64,000 bases of DNA from Channa striata (Eukaryota > Chordata > Actinopteri > Anabantiformes > Channidae). The position numbers were made by a program, and so were the translations under genes. Of this stretch, positions 1 to 12,659 are shown in pieces. Each line of letters begins with the position of its first letter. Positions within the stretch are counted from its first letter, which is position 1. The notes beneath the pieces are model-generated. The model was not told where the DNA came from. It made no database searches and saw only the letters and a list, made by a program, of their open reading frames with translations. The DNA lies in assembly GCA_033026295.1 (NCBI GenBank), contig CM065168.1, positions 28,198,306 through 28,262,305 of the forward strand, in the 5' to 3' direction.

Positions 1-1269
1 AACTCCTGTAGCAGGTACAGCAAAACTTCAGCGGCTAGTGGAGTCCATGGCTCAAAGAGTCAGCAGTTTACTGTAACCTTGGTGTAAAAAAGACTTTAAA
101 CTCAGCTTGGGGGATGCATGAACATAAAAGGGAACCACGCAAACCAGTGTTTTTGTACATATAAATCTGCCTTAGAATTGTCTGCCTGTACTTCAGCTCT
201 CTGCACCCAGCTTGTTCTCTGTCAGATTCAGTATAAACCACTGAGTAGCGCTGCATCTCTGTCATTTAATCATTTGCCCATTTCCATCTCCTAGCAGAGA
301 TCTGTGTGCCAACAGACACTCATAAATGTGTAAGATGTCTAGTCTATACAGGGTGTGTCTGTCTGTACAAATCCTCTGTACTCACTATGCATCTACAGGT
401 AGTCCGATGGAAAGGGTGTCTTCCTCGTGTTAAATGAGACATGTTGAAATGATGAGCCTATGGCATAATTTACAATGAAACCTTACTAAATAACTTGTAT
501 AGTCTTGTTTCATTACGAGGATTTAATGCTTCTCGCCATCACAGGATGTTCTTAAATGGATTACATGAAACACACCGAACACAAATAAACACAGTATCTA
601 TAAGTTGACAAATGTTGAGAGAGAGTGGGAGGTGTCACTAAATCCTACTTGTGCTCAAGATGAAACTTCCCTGAACTGATAGAGAGTCAGATAAATAATT
701 TTCCTCAGTTTTTGTCAAATTATAAATCTCACAATTTCATGCTGGATATGTGAATCACCAAGGCAATAGGAAGCTAAAGGGCATAAAAAAGGATTTGAGA
801 CGTTGTAAGCCCCCTAAACTCCTGGGCCGTGAAGGACAGATGTTTCGATATTTTTAATCATTATTTTTAAAATCTTTCAGCTTCATTGGACATTTTGCAG
901 TGGTATGCGATGGGACGGAGTGATGCTCAGGTGCTGACATTCGTAAAGGTCAGACAGATTTACACCCACAATGCTGTCTGCTGCTTTTGTGGCTCATTTC
1001 TGCACATGTATTTAATTGTTCCATGCAAAGATGGATGTATGCAAAGTCTAACTCCTTCAGTAGTGACATCGGGGTTTTGGTGACTTCCCTCACTCATCCC
1101 CGTCCTGCACCGTCACTTAGTTTTTGAGGACAGCCTGCTCTTGGGAGGTTTACTCATGTGCCATATTCCTTCTATTTACTAATGATGGATTTAAGTGTAT
1201 TCCAAGAAATTGGAAAACAGTCTTGCATCCATCCTCTTTTTATTGCTTTTTTGAAAATCTTTTCACATA

Positions 1270-2560
1270 CTGTAGTTGCTCGGACTATCCTTTTCCCTCG
1301 TGGTGTAGGTTTTAGTGCAACATGTTCTCATTCCAAAGTCCAAATTGTTCTGCATTTACATCCTTTGGCATATCATATTGATGCCACACAGGTACCCATT
1401 GGCATTACTATGGGACGCTCCAGGAGAGCCACTATTTGACATCCTGGGAACAACGGCATCTGGTATTGAACATACAGGTGCACTTTTGTGACTGTATTGG
1501 ATTATATTAAACAACTATATATACAAACAAAAACAACATGACAACAACAGTTGAGGTTAGGCATAAAATATTCAGGGTGAGGTTATGTTACAAGATAAAT
1601 GAAAAACAGTGACCATGGCACACATTTGCTTCCTCAATACCGTAACCACGTCCACCAAAGCGCAAAGCATCTCACACTAGAGCGGATCCCAGTCCCCTGT
1701 GGAACATTCTGTGTCTTGAGGTTCCATTCACCGTCCCATCCACCTCCCGATGACACTTTTTCACTTAATGTTCTACGTCAGGGGTCTCAGACTCGCGGAT
1801 TGGCCCGCGGGCCGATAGTTTGTGGCCCCCACCTTATTAATAAAGTTTAATGTTAGTGCGGCCCGCGAGTTTGTTAAGAACGGAACGGAAATGACGTACA
1901 TTGCGGAAATGACGTATATTGAGGAAATGAATCCAGAATTACTGATGATCATCTTCAAGCCATACTGAGGGTCTCAACTGCTTCCTCCCTCAAGCCAAAT
2001 GTGGCTCAGTTATGCGAGAAGAAGCGCTGCCAGGTCTCTAGCAGCAAGATGTAGGCAAGAGAGGCCATGTTCAGAAGAGCAGTTCATGTTCTTCAATGTT
2101 CCACTTATGTTCAGGACAATTCATGTTCAGAAGAAAGCTTAAAGAACTGTTAATACAGACATTTGAATCCTAATTATTATAATTATTATTATTATTTTAT
2201 TTACTTATTACTGATTGATTGATTGATTTTCTTATTAATTTCTTATTTATTTTCTTCTAATTTGTTAATTTATTTTTTCATATTATTTAAGACATTTGAG
2301 AAGATTAAAATTATTTAAAAGTTTTTCTTGTGGAAACCTGATGCGGCCCAGCCTCACCCCGACTCTGCCTCCAGCGGCCCCCAAGTAAATTGAGTTTGAG
2401 ACCCCTGTTCTACGTCATTGTTTTAAGAGTCAAATATTGAGGCCCTGGGGTTTCCATTGAACTACTCTGAAGCTCTGAGCTTCACACATGTAAAGTGCCT
2501 GGACAAAGACGAGCTTTTTGATGCCTAGGGAATGAGAACAAGTTGTTCAGCCAGGATTAA
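1270..2560 (+). repeat. Older dispersed repeat, copy 1, interrupted by the hAT element
   Basis: Segments at about 1370-1490, 1745-1778 + 2411-2440 and 2510-2535 match, in the same order and orientation, segments at about 35755-35870, 36115-36170 and 36255-36290. Shared signatures include CCTGGGAACAACG (1441-1453; copy 2 near 35816) and CTTTTTGATGCC (2513-2524; copy 2 near 36260). Removing the hAT element and one target duplication restores collinearity with copy 2. I do not recognise the family by name. Confidence 0.65.
1779..2407. mobile_element. hAT-superfamily non-autonomous DNA transposon, 629 bp, with target site duplication
   Basis: The left end reads CAGGGGTCTCAGACTC (1779-1794) and the right end is its near-perfect inverted partner GAGTTTGAGACCCCTG (2392-2407), with 1 mismatch in 16. 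Both ends are directly flanked by TTCTACGT (1771-1778 and 2408-2415), an exact 8-bp duplication as hAT transposases make. Just inside the left end is a 12-bp palindrome, GGCCCGCGGGCC (1802-1813); GCGGCCC motifs recur subterminally at both ends. The interior has an AT-rich low-complexity run (2170-2290) and no transposase frame, so it is non-autonomous. Confidence 0.93.
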
Positions 2561-5500
2561 TTTTCATCTTTCAGATGAAAGCACACATCCTACGTTCACC
2601 TGAAATGTATTGACTGCCCTCAGGGGATTATAAAGCAGGTTAATGCCTATACAAACACTACTTTCCATTTTTATATTTTTTTCACTGTATTACTTTGCTG
2701 AGAAGTGGGGTTTCCAATCTGAAAGGAAAATGTCTTTTCTTGTTAAATTTGGTCCAAAAACAAATTTCATTAAACACGATTCAATGTTGTTAAAAACAAA
2801 AGGTGAAAGTGTCCTTGTAACTGAATGGTTACAGGAAGTCCTGTGTAAACCAATGTCTTGGTTTGGCTTAGGACTTGTGCTGCATGTCACACACCATCTC
2901 TCATACCATATTTCCTGTCCACTTCCTAATTACAAAAGGGCAAAAAATCCAAATACCAGCATGAAAGGTGAAAAGTGGAGTAAAATGCTGCCCGTCTTGA
3001 AATGGGGTAGACATGATGTTTGAATATAGTGAGAATTTCTGACATATCGTTCATACATTAGTCTAGCACTTGGTTGTTTTCATAAAACTTTGTGTCAAGA
3101 AATAAAGGGTTTACAGTAATTTAATTTATTAATAAATAACACTGCAGCTGTCTCTAGTAATGTGTCCTAATGTTCTATTTGATAATAAGAGCCTAAAACA
3201 ATTTATAAGAAATAAGATTTCTGCCAGCGCCATATATTAAACTTGATATTGAAGTTACTCTAATTGACTCATTATTTCATGACTGTTGGTTAAAGGCAAG
3301 TCTTATAGTAAAATAGGTTTGACAACAAAATCTAAAAAAAATTTCACTCCACTAATAAGATGTTAAGACTTAATGAATGGCTAAGAGCACTCTCTATCTC
3401 TGTCTCTCTCAATCTTCATCTCTCTCCCTCTCTGCAGAATGGGAATTTAATTGCATGATGGATAATTTAATGGCAGTGGCAAAAGCCCGAGTTTTAGAGG
3501 AACTTGGTTTCTCATCTGCATGCGAGATCTCCTCTAAGAGTGCAGCAGACACTTCTCAAATAAATGTCGGGTGTGTTTTTAGAGGCGCAGGGGGTGTGGC
3601 ACTCTGGCTTGTCTCCAGCCTTAGAGATTGATGACACATTAAAGTGAAGGATGTGTCACACACCTGTGCTTGTATACCACACGGGGGAAAACACACAGCA
3701 AGACAGGGTGCTGCCCCATGCACACACACGTAGCCTGTAGAAATGTGTATCTGAATTTGATTTTTCAAAGCAAACACATGCCAAAACCTTGCACAGGGAA
3801 CATCAGTGTGTGTGCTGTGGATCCTGAGTCGACAGCCACACACTACAATGCACACACACACCCACTTGCAGGGTGTTGATAAAGTCACAGCACTCACAGT
3901 GAGTGTGAGACGGTGACGCGACTACAAATGTAAACATGTATTTGTATGATTTGACACAATTTCTCTTCCAAACCTTTCAGCAGTGTTTGTGTTTGTATAC
4001 ACACATTATGTCACACGTGAACGATGTGATTATGTCTACATGATGGAGACGTAACGTGTAGACGTAATATACACGGTAACAACATAGTAAATACGGCATG
4101 CATGTGTGCTGTGGTTAAATCTCTAATACAGCTTGTATATGCATATGGATAAGGCAGTTTTCCTAAAATTTGGTACTTACAAAAATCTCAATTTCAGCCA
4201 CCTTGCTCAAAGTATTGCAGAGTATCACAATGTATTTGATCATAAACTCTATATTGCAACATATATTATATCACCATCAGGAACCAACATCATGTATACA
4301 AAAATGAAAATACAAGTTTTGAAATATTTTTATCACAAAATCAAATAATTTACTAGAGGAAAGTGTAAACTACAATGAAACATAGTCTCGCAATTGCAAT
4401 CTCGCTATTATTTCACATAGTGGCATCCACGGTGTAACAAGTTACAACTGAAAGAAGAAAAAAGATTGTGGGCTCCATTCAATAGGCTGTAAAAATATGC
4501 TATACTCAGTATACAATTTTAACCTCAAGAGGCATTTGAATAATTGTGCTAAAAACACAAAGAGCATCATTCTGTTAATGTTTAAAAAACACACAGGATT
4601 GAAGCTGAAAACCCATCACAATGATGCCTGCACATGACGTTTGCTGAAGTAAATGGTTTAATAACTCGCACAGTTTGTCAGACTAAAAACAATGTGCTTT
4701 TTCATTCTTCATGTGCAGCAGATTATTTTACAGACACATAAACTTACACTCAACTCAAGGCCTAAAGCTAAAAGTAAAACTAACATAATGAGAGACATGC
4801 ATAAAACATTCTGCAACTCCCTTCATCACGCTCATGTTTGTGTCCAAATGAGGAAGGAAGCTAAAGTATATTACGTGTCCCGCAGCTGAGAGACTGATAA
4901 AGACGACGTCACACTGTAGACAGGAGTGTACTTACGAAGAGGGAAATACATACATTGGTGTTCTAGTGTTGCATTTCCACAAAGGCAGGAAGCTGGCAAC
5001 TGATGCATTTTCAAATAAAGGTGACTTTTCAAAAAAGCAGCCAGGCTAAGATAAAATGCTTAATCCCACTTCCCAGGAAACAACCCAATGACATCGTTTG
5101 TCACCTGATGCCTGGTGATGCCTCTGTAGTTCAATTCTACACAGTTTGGAATTGACTTCCGCGAAAATGTGTAAAGCTGGTTACACGATTTCTCAAACGT
5201 GAGACTTGTTTGTGTATTTTATTTGTTCTAGTTTAAGCTGTCAACCTCAGAAAGGGACACTGAGGATCATTATAAGTCTAATTAGCTGGGGTTTTTTTCT
5301 GACAAAGCAAATTGGTGGGTGAGAATCTCAGGAAAAGAGGGTCACAGCGATATGTCATAGTTAAAGGACCTATCGATCAAAAACAGATATCCCAGTACAA
5401 TAATTCTGTAAATTCTGTAAAAAATTCTCTACATTCTGAGATTTCCAGTCAAAACATTACCAAGATACTTTAAATACATGCCTAATTTAGAGCCACAAGG

Positions 5501-6150
5501 TTCTGCCCAGGATGAGTTGGAGAAATTAGCTTCATTAAAGAAAAATAAAGTGAATAAAATTTGTGTTTAATGATGCTCATTATAGTTGTTCCATTTACTT
5601 TTTTACATTCAATCTGTTTTGTGAAAATATGTCCCCTGTAATTTGGGTGACAGAGCGTTTAAAATGAAACTTGAAGCTGACTTTGTGTGATAAAATGCAT
5701 AAAGCATGTATCAGTGATCCTCTAAACAAGGCTGGCAGCTTTATACTTATTAAAACTAACCAACCGTCCAGTTTTACAGCAGCCAGAAGCTAATGATCTT
5801 AAATTACTCTCCTTACTGTAGGATAAAGACAGAGAGCTCCGCAATGCTTCAGTCAAATAACTGCTGTGTCCAAGAAATATACGTGATATTTATTCTGTCG
5901 CTCTTTAATTTTACCTTTTCAGAAACAGACACAGAGACAAACGGAGTCGGTGCTGTGCTCTGTTGTTCCACAGCACCTGTCAGTTAATCCTTTCCTGCCA
6001 CCGTCTCTGTGATCCAAGTAAATTAACACGTAATAAGATACAGACGCAAGCAGGAAAGCATGCACACACAGACTTTTCCCATAAGGCCGGTTTATTCTAG
6101 CACATCGCTCGGCAGCACACACACACACATATACAGCACATCACACGAGA
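2560..6150. other. Intronic AT-rich DNA without recognised features
   Basis: I see no gene, RNA gene or named repeat. A CT-rich run at 3388-3437 ends in CTGCAG like a splice acceptor on the plus strand, but it has no recognisable exon after it. Scattered CACACA stretches occur at 3655-3870. Confidence 0.5.
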
Positions 6151-6154
6151 ATTA

Positions 6155-6193
<39 letters not shown>

Positions 6194-6201
6194 GAGAGAG
6201 A
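6155..6201. repeat. Compound (TG)n-(AG)n microsatellite
   Basis: About 11 TG units run directly into an AG-rich run. It is the first of a cluster of dinucleotide arrays at 6.1-9.8 kb. Confidence 0.95.
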
Positions 6202-6832
6202 CTGACCAGTAAACACGCACGCACAAACATGGAGAGGATGACTAAAAGTGACATATGATTTAAAGAGCGGTCTTTCAGTCAGGGACACTGTGGTCAAGCT
6301 GAGAGAGAGATCAGGCTGCTGACATATGACCAGGATGTGTGTGTGAGTCTGAGTGTGTGTGTGTGCATGCATGAATGTGTGTTTGTCCACATGTCTTTCT
6401 GTTGTGTGAATACATTTTCCTGCAGCAGTGTTGTGTGTCTGCCACGCACATGTGTGTGCGTCTGTAGTCCCAGACTCACAAGTCCATATGACACACACGT
6501 CCCAGTCGGCTGTGCACGCAAACCATGCGTCAAATTGACCGCTTTGAAAATGCTAATGCAGGCTTCACTGTCCCTCTGCGTGTGAACATTGCGATAAAAA
6601 CTACATTGATTAAAGGGACAGTGAGCAGTTTCTGTGGGGTTTTGTGACATTGAGGAAGCCAAGGTTGGGTTGGGAGTGGGGGGGGAGGTGCAAGATGCTG
6701 ACTCGACGCTCACTGGTCATTTGTGACAGGGACTCTGAAGACTGTTAATCTCTGCGGAGTGGAAACTGACGCAAAATAGGACTTTGAGTGCTGGTGTGGA
6801 TAAAGAGGGGCACATTTTCATACTCACTTCAC

Positions 6833-6860
6833 TGTGTGTGTGTGTGTGTGTGCGTGCGTG
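6833..6860. repeat. (TG)n microsatellite with TGCG variants
   Basis: Uninterrupted TG units, then two TGCG units. Confidence 0.92.
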
Positions 6861-6899
6861 TTGGGTGTGAGGCGTTTGAAATCTCAGCTTGAGGTCATT

Positions 6900-8220
6900 T
6901 GAAGAGCAAACTTCCGAGATCTCAATCCCTTCTTCCACATCGCCCGTCTCTTGTTACAGTTTGGGGTTCTCAGTGCCGTGCTGTGCCGTGCCAGGCCATG
7001 CCGACAATGTGCCATATTGAGCCCAAGCAGCTCACCTCATTCCTGTGAGGGCACTGCAGCCTTACTAAACACCTCCACACACACACTTCTACCACTAATG
7101 GAACAGACACAAGCCCGACGTTTGACAACGTTAGATCAAAAGCTCAACTCAAACAGGAACTAGACACACACACTGTATTTCCACTCACATCCACAAGAAA
7201 ATATTCTATTTTGTCTGATAATGATGATTGATGCCCATCCAAAACTGCTGCAAAGCAAAACAAATGGCGGTCGGCTCCATAAATCAATTGGTTGGGAGGG
7301 GAGGAACTGAAAGCCCACATTGATCATCGCACAGGCCAAATGTTAGCATCTCCAAATCATTTATTCTGGGCACCATTTCACACACAACATCTGCCACACT
7401 GGCAGAGACAGAGGGCGGAACCTGTCACAAGACAACAGCGGCCATCAGCTGCTGGTAATTCATGGTGAAAGGCACATGTGCAATGTGATTTTTCTGGTGA
7501 TAGATGCCTCCAATATATCACAGAAAGTTTGGGTTGTTTGTGAGCACTTCCAGACAGTGAAGAAGATTTGGATGCTACTTGTCACAAAGGTTATTGCCAT
7601 GGGTATATTAGCAAAGAATGTTTCCTTTCAAAAATACATTTTACACATGTTTTGTGATTCAATTGAAATCTGTTCTTTGGACGCGACAAGATAGTCTCCA
7701 CCAGTGTAGGCGGGAATAAAGCACTTTTAGCTGCCAGCTGGCTTGCAGCAGGTTTATTTAATGCTGTCTTACTCTATAGAGGAGTATATTGATTGTTTGG
7801 TTGTGGTACAGCCACTGCAATATTCTCAATATCATATACGGCACCCTACATTCTGGGAATGTTACATACAGTAGCTTTACTGTAAGCATGAGTATTAGCA
7901 ATAGGTATAGGCTGATCAGAGCAGTGGGAGGGCTATTGAATTGCTTCATACCATCCAAATCTGGGCACCCCTACTCCAAAATATAGCACCACAGCAATAT
8001 GAGTGTGATTTGACATAATCTCAAGGTAACAACTAACAGTTCCACAATTCAGACATGGACTGCACCCTCTTGTGACCCATTAACAATCGAACCAGAGTTA
8101 CGTAACGTGGCAACACAACACCCACAAAATCTCTGCCGCTGTAGCATCCAGTAACTAACTGGCCCAAACATAATATGATTTGACACAGTGGGAAAACACA
8201 GCAAGTGAAGAGAGACAGGC
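6900..8220. other. Intronic DNA, no gene seen
   Basis: No recognisable exon or transposon. The block at 7250-7480 is non-repetitive with balanced composition and could be conserved non-coding DNA, but nothing in the sequence proves it. 8220-8425 is purine-rich, bounded by CA and TG arrays. Confidence 0.45.
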
Positions 8221-8588
8221 AAACACACACACACACACAGAGGGGTGGGGGGGGTATAAGAAAAACAGATGTCCTTGAAAAGAGGGTATGAGTGTAGGGT
8301 ATGAAGGAGATGGGGACAGGGCAATAAGGCTGGGGGAAAAAGTGAGGTAGGAGGAGAGTGAGAAAAAGCTAATAAAAGAAGGGAAAGTCAAAAGGGTGTG
8401 TGTGTGCGTGTGTGTGTGTGTGTGTTAGGGGGGTATGGAGTCCTTGCTGGTGTGCTGTATTTGAAGCAGTAAATCGGCCCAGCTCAATGTGTGCTCTTCA
8501 AACGCTGCCACACATTATTGATAAATCAGTGTGTGTTAATGAGAGGAGTTGATGTGGCCTGATGAGTCACGGCACAACAATGAGCCTA

Positions 8589-8615
8589 ACACACACACAC
8601 ACACACACACACACA
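8589..8615. repeat. (CA)n microsatellite
   Basis: About 13 perfect CA units. Confidence 0.93.
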
Positions 8616-9300
8616 AAGGAGTTCGCAGAGTTTGGTCGAGGTGCTTGTGCTGACTCCTGCCAGACTGTCATTTGTCATTTGTCTCCAACACAAATGCACA
8701 CATATTTTGTGGCACACACATACGGTCCATATACATAAACCAATCTGCAGTAGATGGATGAACACTCGGCCCCCCGTGCTGCAGTAACAACTCCGAGTGT
8801 TATTCCATCCTGTTAACAGCAGAGAGGAGGGCTTCCACAGCAGCTCCAGCACACAGTCGGAGGATAACACAAGCTATTTTGGTTTCACTTTGATATCCAA
8901 TATGCGGCTTAACATCCTCATTAGATCACATCAGTTCCACACACATCCAAGACAAATACACAGACATGCAAAACCGTGGCGAAATGATCTGTGTCCCACA
9001 CTCTCCACCTACAGTAAATTATCATCCAATCTCATCGTTTGTTCATTTGTTTGTGTTGACTTACTGCGAATGTGCGTGGGTGTGTTTTCTCTTTACGTTT
9101 ATGCAAGTGTGTGTGCTTATTGATATAGATATGTGTGTACAGTATATCAGTACATCTGTACTTGAAAGTGTGTGTGTGTGTGCTCAAGCTGGTGTGCTTG
9201 TGAGGAAGCGTGTGTTTGTGCAGGGCAAGCTGACCTTGTTATTAGCTGAGTGGGCTGTAAGTGCTGGGGCATCATTAGTATGAGTTAGGTGAGGGTTAGA

Positions 9301-9302
<2 letters not shown>

Positions 9303-9359
<57 letters not shown>
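9303..9359. repeat. Long perfect (GT)n microsatellite
   Basis: About 28 uninterrupted GT units. Arrays of this length are usually polymorphic and can adopt Z-DNA. Confidence 0.97.
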
Positions 9360-9360
<1 letters not shown>

Positions 9361-9604
9361 AGGTGAGGGGCGGTGATAGAATGGGGAAGCATCAGGCATG
9401 AATGTGTAAGGGAAGAGGTGAGACTATAGGTGTGTGGGTAGGGCTTGGACATAACAACACAAACACACACACACACACAACATCTGTCACTTAGAAGCAG
9501 ATATGTGCTGAGTGTGAAGTCACGCACTTGTTCCGCCACCGAGTCAATCATGACTATTCAGTCACATTCCAGTGACGTAAAATCCGGAAAAGTGTAGGAT
9601 GCTT

Positions 9605-9825
9605 GGTAACACCTACACAAACACACACGTTTGTACCTCTATCCTTGTGAGGACAATCATTGACGTAATGCAATCCCTAGCCCCTTACCCTGACCCAAAA
9701 TTAGTGAGGACCGGCTAAAACATCCTCACTTCACAAAAATGTCCTCACTCTGTTGTTAAAAAACGAAATTGGCTCCTCACTAGGTAGTATCTACAGGAAC
9801 ACACACACACACACACAGCTGATTG
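9605..9825. repeat. CA-flanked dispersed repeat with CCCTAGCCCCTTACCCTGAC core, copy 1
   Basis: The block from CCTTGTGAGGACA (about 9643) through the CCCTAGCCCCTTACCCTGAC core (9675-9694) to a CA array at 9800 belongs to a repeat type common next to CA arrays in fish genomes. Its core matches the reverse complement of about 50430-50490 in this window. The CCCTNNCCCTTACCCT pattern is telomere-like but not a true TTAGGG array. Confidence 0.6.
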
Positions 9826-9829
9826 GAGG

Positions 9830-11370
9830 TGCTCGCACAGCTACCTAGACTGCACATAGACCGGCCAGATTTTTAAATCTGGGGCACAGGACCTCATGTG
9901 TGCTGACACAGGTTTAGTCTTATTAAGGAAAGTGGTTAAAAGTGGTCGATTTTTTTTTCCTCTTTTGAAGCTACAGGGCCTGTGCAGATTCTGAGAGGAA
10001 GCAGAGCAAAGGTGTAACGTGATTGGTGTGTGACATCTTTAGACCTCCACAGTGGGAGCGTGGTAAAAATGCTTTTGCAAGCGTCCTTCCGGAAACAACA
10101 ATGTGATGAAGCAGTTTTAAATGCCCACTGGCGTGAAGCAGGTTCATTTCCTGTGCCTTACTGTATACAGGCTGTGCTGTTTCAGACGAGGGGGCATCTT
10201 TTCATTCACTCTACTGAGATTTTAATTCAGATGGTTGTTTGTGGGTAATTTTGGACAAAAAATTAAATGTTGTCAGGTTTTATTTAAAAAAAAATTAAGC
10301 CAAATAAATATACACACACGTTTTTTGTAAGTGGTGCTTGTTTGATGTTATACCAATAATCCAGACCGTGGTTTTTAACTGGTGGTCCTGAAAAATCTTT
10401 ATCCCCTGACTATTAACCTAGATGAATCAGACATATGAGTGTTTTATCCATTTATTTATTTGTTTGGTGCAATAAGTGAACTACTTAAAAGCCTTTGCCT
10501 ATTTAGCCTAAAACATGTATTCATATATTATATATTATACATACATTGTAAAATTTCTGTCCAAAACGAACTGAAACCTTTGCGTGGTAAGGTTCCCCAT
10601 CAGGTTTACTCCCTAAGGGCGATGTGTTTGGGGCTGCTGACTGCTTTCCTGTTTTCCCTCTAGCAGCCAGTTACTGTCTTGGGTGCATCTACTGTTCACA
10701 CAAGAGGTTATTTCACAAAAATATTTAAATATTCAATTCTTTCTACAGGTTTTTCCTGGTTGGAGTTTTCATTTAAAAGCAACAGGAACAGTAGTTGATG
10801 GAAACTTATCTCCTGTTTTCTTTTTGTTAGAGGATCTTGTGCCTTATAAAAATCATCACAAACCAAAAAAAGGTATCTCGAGACAATGGAAGACAATAGG
10901 CAATGAAACTACAGCAAGCAACCAAAAGACAATAAAAGGAACCGTAAGCCAAAGAGTGCAGTATAAGCCAACAGAAGCCAAATGATGCCAAGACATAATG
11001 GAGGCCAGTTGGAGGCAAAGTGAAGACAAGCTGTAAGCAGGCCACTCCAAAGTCCTGCCAGAAGGAGGAAGAGGAAGAGGAGGTGGATGCTATGGCGGAA
11101 GAATATTCTAGTAATTTGTTCCTGACCAAAGGTCACATGTGGCCTCGGGCTGAAGCTAAGAGAAGGTCATATTCACACATGGTGTGAATACACACTCACA
11201 AACAGCAGCACATGCACACATATGGCTAAGGGTCAACAGTGTCCTCCATATGCCATACACACACACACACACACACATGTAGAGACCCCTTTAGAGAATG
11301 ATGAAGATGCACACTGCAACACATGGTACTTCAAAAAAGACCTCTGTAAATCACCAGCTGAAATGGTGAA
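9830..11370. other. Intronic DNA, no gene seen
   Basis: Mostly AT-rich unique sequence. 11040-11105 is rich in GGAAGA, and a (CA)n run of about 9 units lies near 11260-11277. No exon or named transposon is visible. Confidence 0.5.
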
Positions 11371-11670
11371 GCTGGTACCGTGTCTCTAACCATGGCCTCC
11401 ACTGCACCTCGTCTCCACAATTACCATAATAAATCCATGTGTGACACACTAAAGCCATTACGGTGAAAATTGTTTCAAACAATGGCCATGGCGCACGCAT
11501 GGGCTTTTCTTTAAGAGCTGGCACTGCCAAGACCTGTCCGACATATTTTACTACCGTAATTACAGTATAGCACAGCCGCCTCTGTGGCATATGCCTCTAT
11601 CCCACGGTACAGGTTCCCCATGTAATTATAAGGGTCAACTTAGCAGCCTGCGGTAATAAATATCACAGAA
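11370..11670. promoter_or_regulatory. Candidate conserved non-coding element in fgf11 intron 1
   Basis: This 300-bp block is free of simple repeats and transposon signatures, unlike its flanks. It carries a 15-bp palindrome ATTGTTTCAAACAAT (11469-11483), formed by two SOX-type cores (ATTGTT/AACAAT) in inverted orientation. Three homeodomain-type ATTA-containing sites lie at about 11420 (AATTACC), 11556 (GTAATTAC) and 11622 (GTAATTAT). It sits about 1 kb inside intron 1. Enhancer function is inference only. Confidence 0.35.
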
Positions 11671-12659
11671 CACACACAAATACACTTGGATGGGGTGGAA
11701 AGGACACACACAGAGTGGACTCTGCACATGGATGTGCAGGAAGGAAAACACAATCACACTGGCGACGTGAGGACAAGCTCATTCTGGGGACACACACATA
11801 AAGATTCACATACTTTTGTATGGCGCAGGATCTACCTGACATAAACAGAAATATGTCAAAAACTAAAAATAATTAATAAATAGTAATTTTTCACAAATAC
11901 AGCAAATAAGCAAATACAATTTCAACAAAAGTAAATAAACAAATCAAATTAAAGGGAAAAAAGTTTTTAAAAAATCTATATTACCACACTGAAGAAACCA
12001 TTTACGATTTTTGATTTTTGTCCTTTTTTTAGACATACTCACGCCAACAAAACTAGTGTTACTGTCTTATTTAGCATCAATGAATCTTTTTGCAATTCCA
12101 TTTAACATGCACACACAAATTAGGCTGCAGTGTGTTTCACTTGCCAGGAGGGAAACACAAGGGAAATAACGGCCCCAACAATCACAAATGTGGTGCCTCT
12201 AAACATTTTGATTCTACTGGAAACCACTACACGTATGAGTTAGTATTGTGTTACAGACCACCAGCTTATCTGTGGCAGAGTTGACATGCACCTCAGCAAA
12301 GTCATCGCTACAGTAACAACCCAGGCTTCATTGCATCTGGTCAGTGGTAAAGATGTGTTTTTGAATTAAGCTGGAATTTCCTGTACACCCATAAATACAG
12401 GACATGTTGTTTACAGCTACCAGGAAGATGAGTTGGGATGTTTCCCAGATTCAGATTAAGTCCTCAACTAGAAATTACAGGCTGTGGATTTTCTCCATTG
12501 AGGCTTTACAGTTGAGGATTAATCTGTAGTTTGGCAAGTCAACCATCAAAATCCATTTATGCAGTACAGGCAGAAAATAGAGCAAAGAAGAAGAGAAGGT
12601 GAGCAGGATGTAGCGATAAATGAAAAAAAAGAAAATCTGGAAGGCCTGCGAGAACTCAC

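Larger units (their letters stand above)
1..12659 (-). other. Intron 1 of the fgf11-like gene (left part of the window)
   Basis: Everything left of the GTGAGT donor should be intron. I looked on the minus strand for the conserved FHF exon 2-5 blocks (PEPQLKG, NLIPVGLRVV, FKESVFENYYV, GNRVKKTKP) and found none, so intron 1 is probably longer than 12.6 kb. The content is AT-rich unique DNA, an older repeat with a nested hAT element (about 1270-2560), many CA/GT arrays (6.1-9.8 kb) and a non-repetitive candidate regulatory block at 11370-11670. Confidence 0.65.

Noticed and set aside
6100..6134. Similarity to the 5' end of U6 snRNA (TCGGCAGCACA ... CATATAC)
   Set aside because: The match is split by a CA run and the rest of the U6 sequence does not follow.
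9184..9551. Open frames rich in His-Thr or Cys-Val over the GT arrays (also at 45541-45809, 48601-49071, 50540-51174)
   Set aside because: They are produced by translating dinucleotide repeats, which lack stop codons in several frames; no domain is present.
1..12650. FGF core exons 2-5 on the minus strand
   Set aside because: I looked for the conserved blocks in reverse complement and saw none; a profile search should confirm this.
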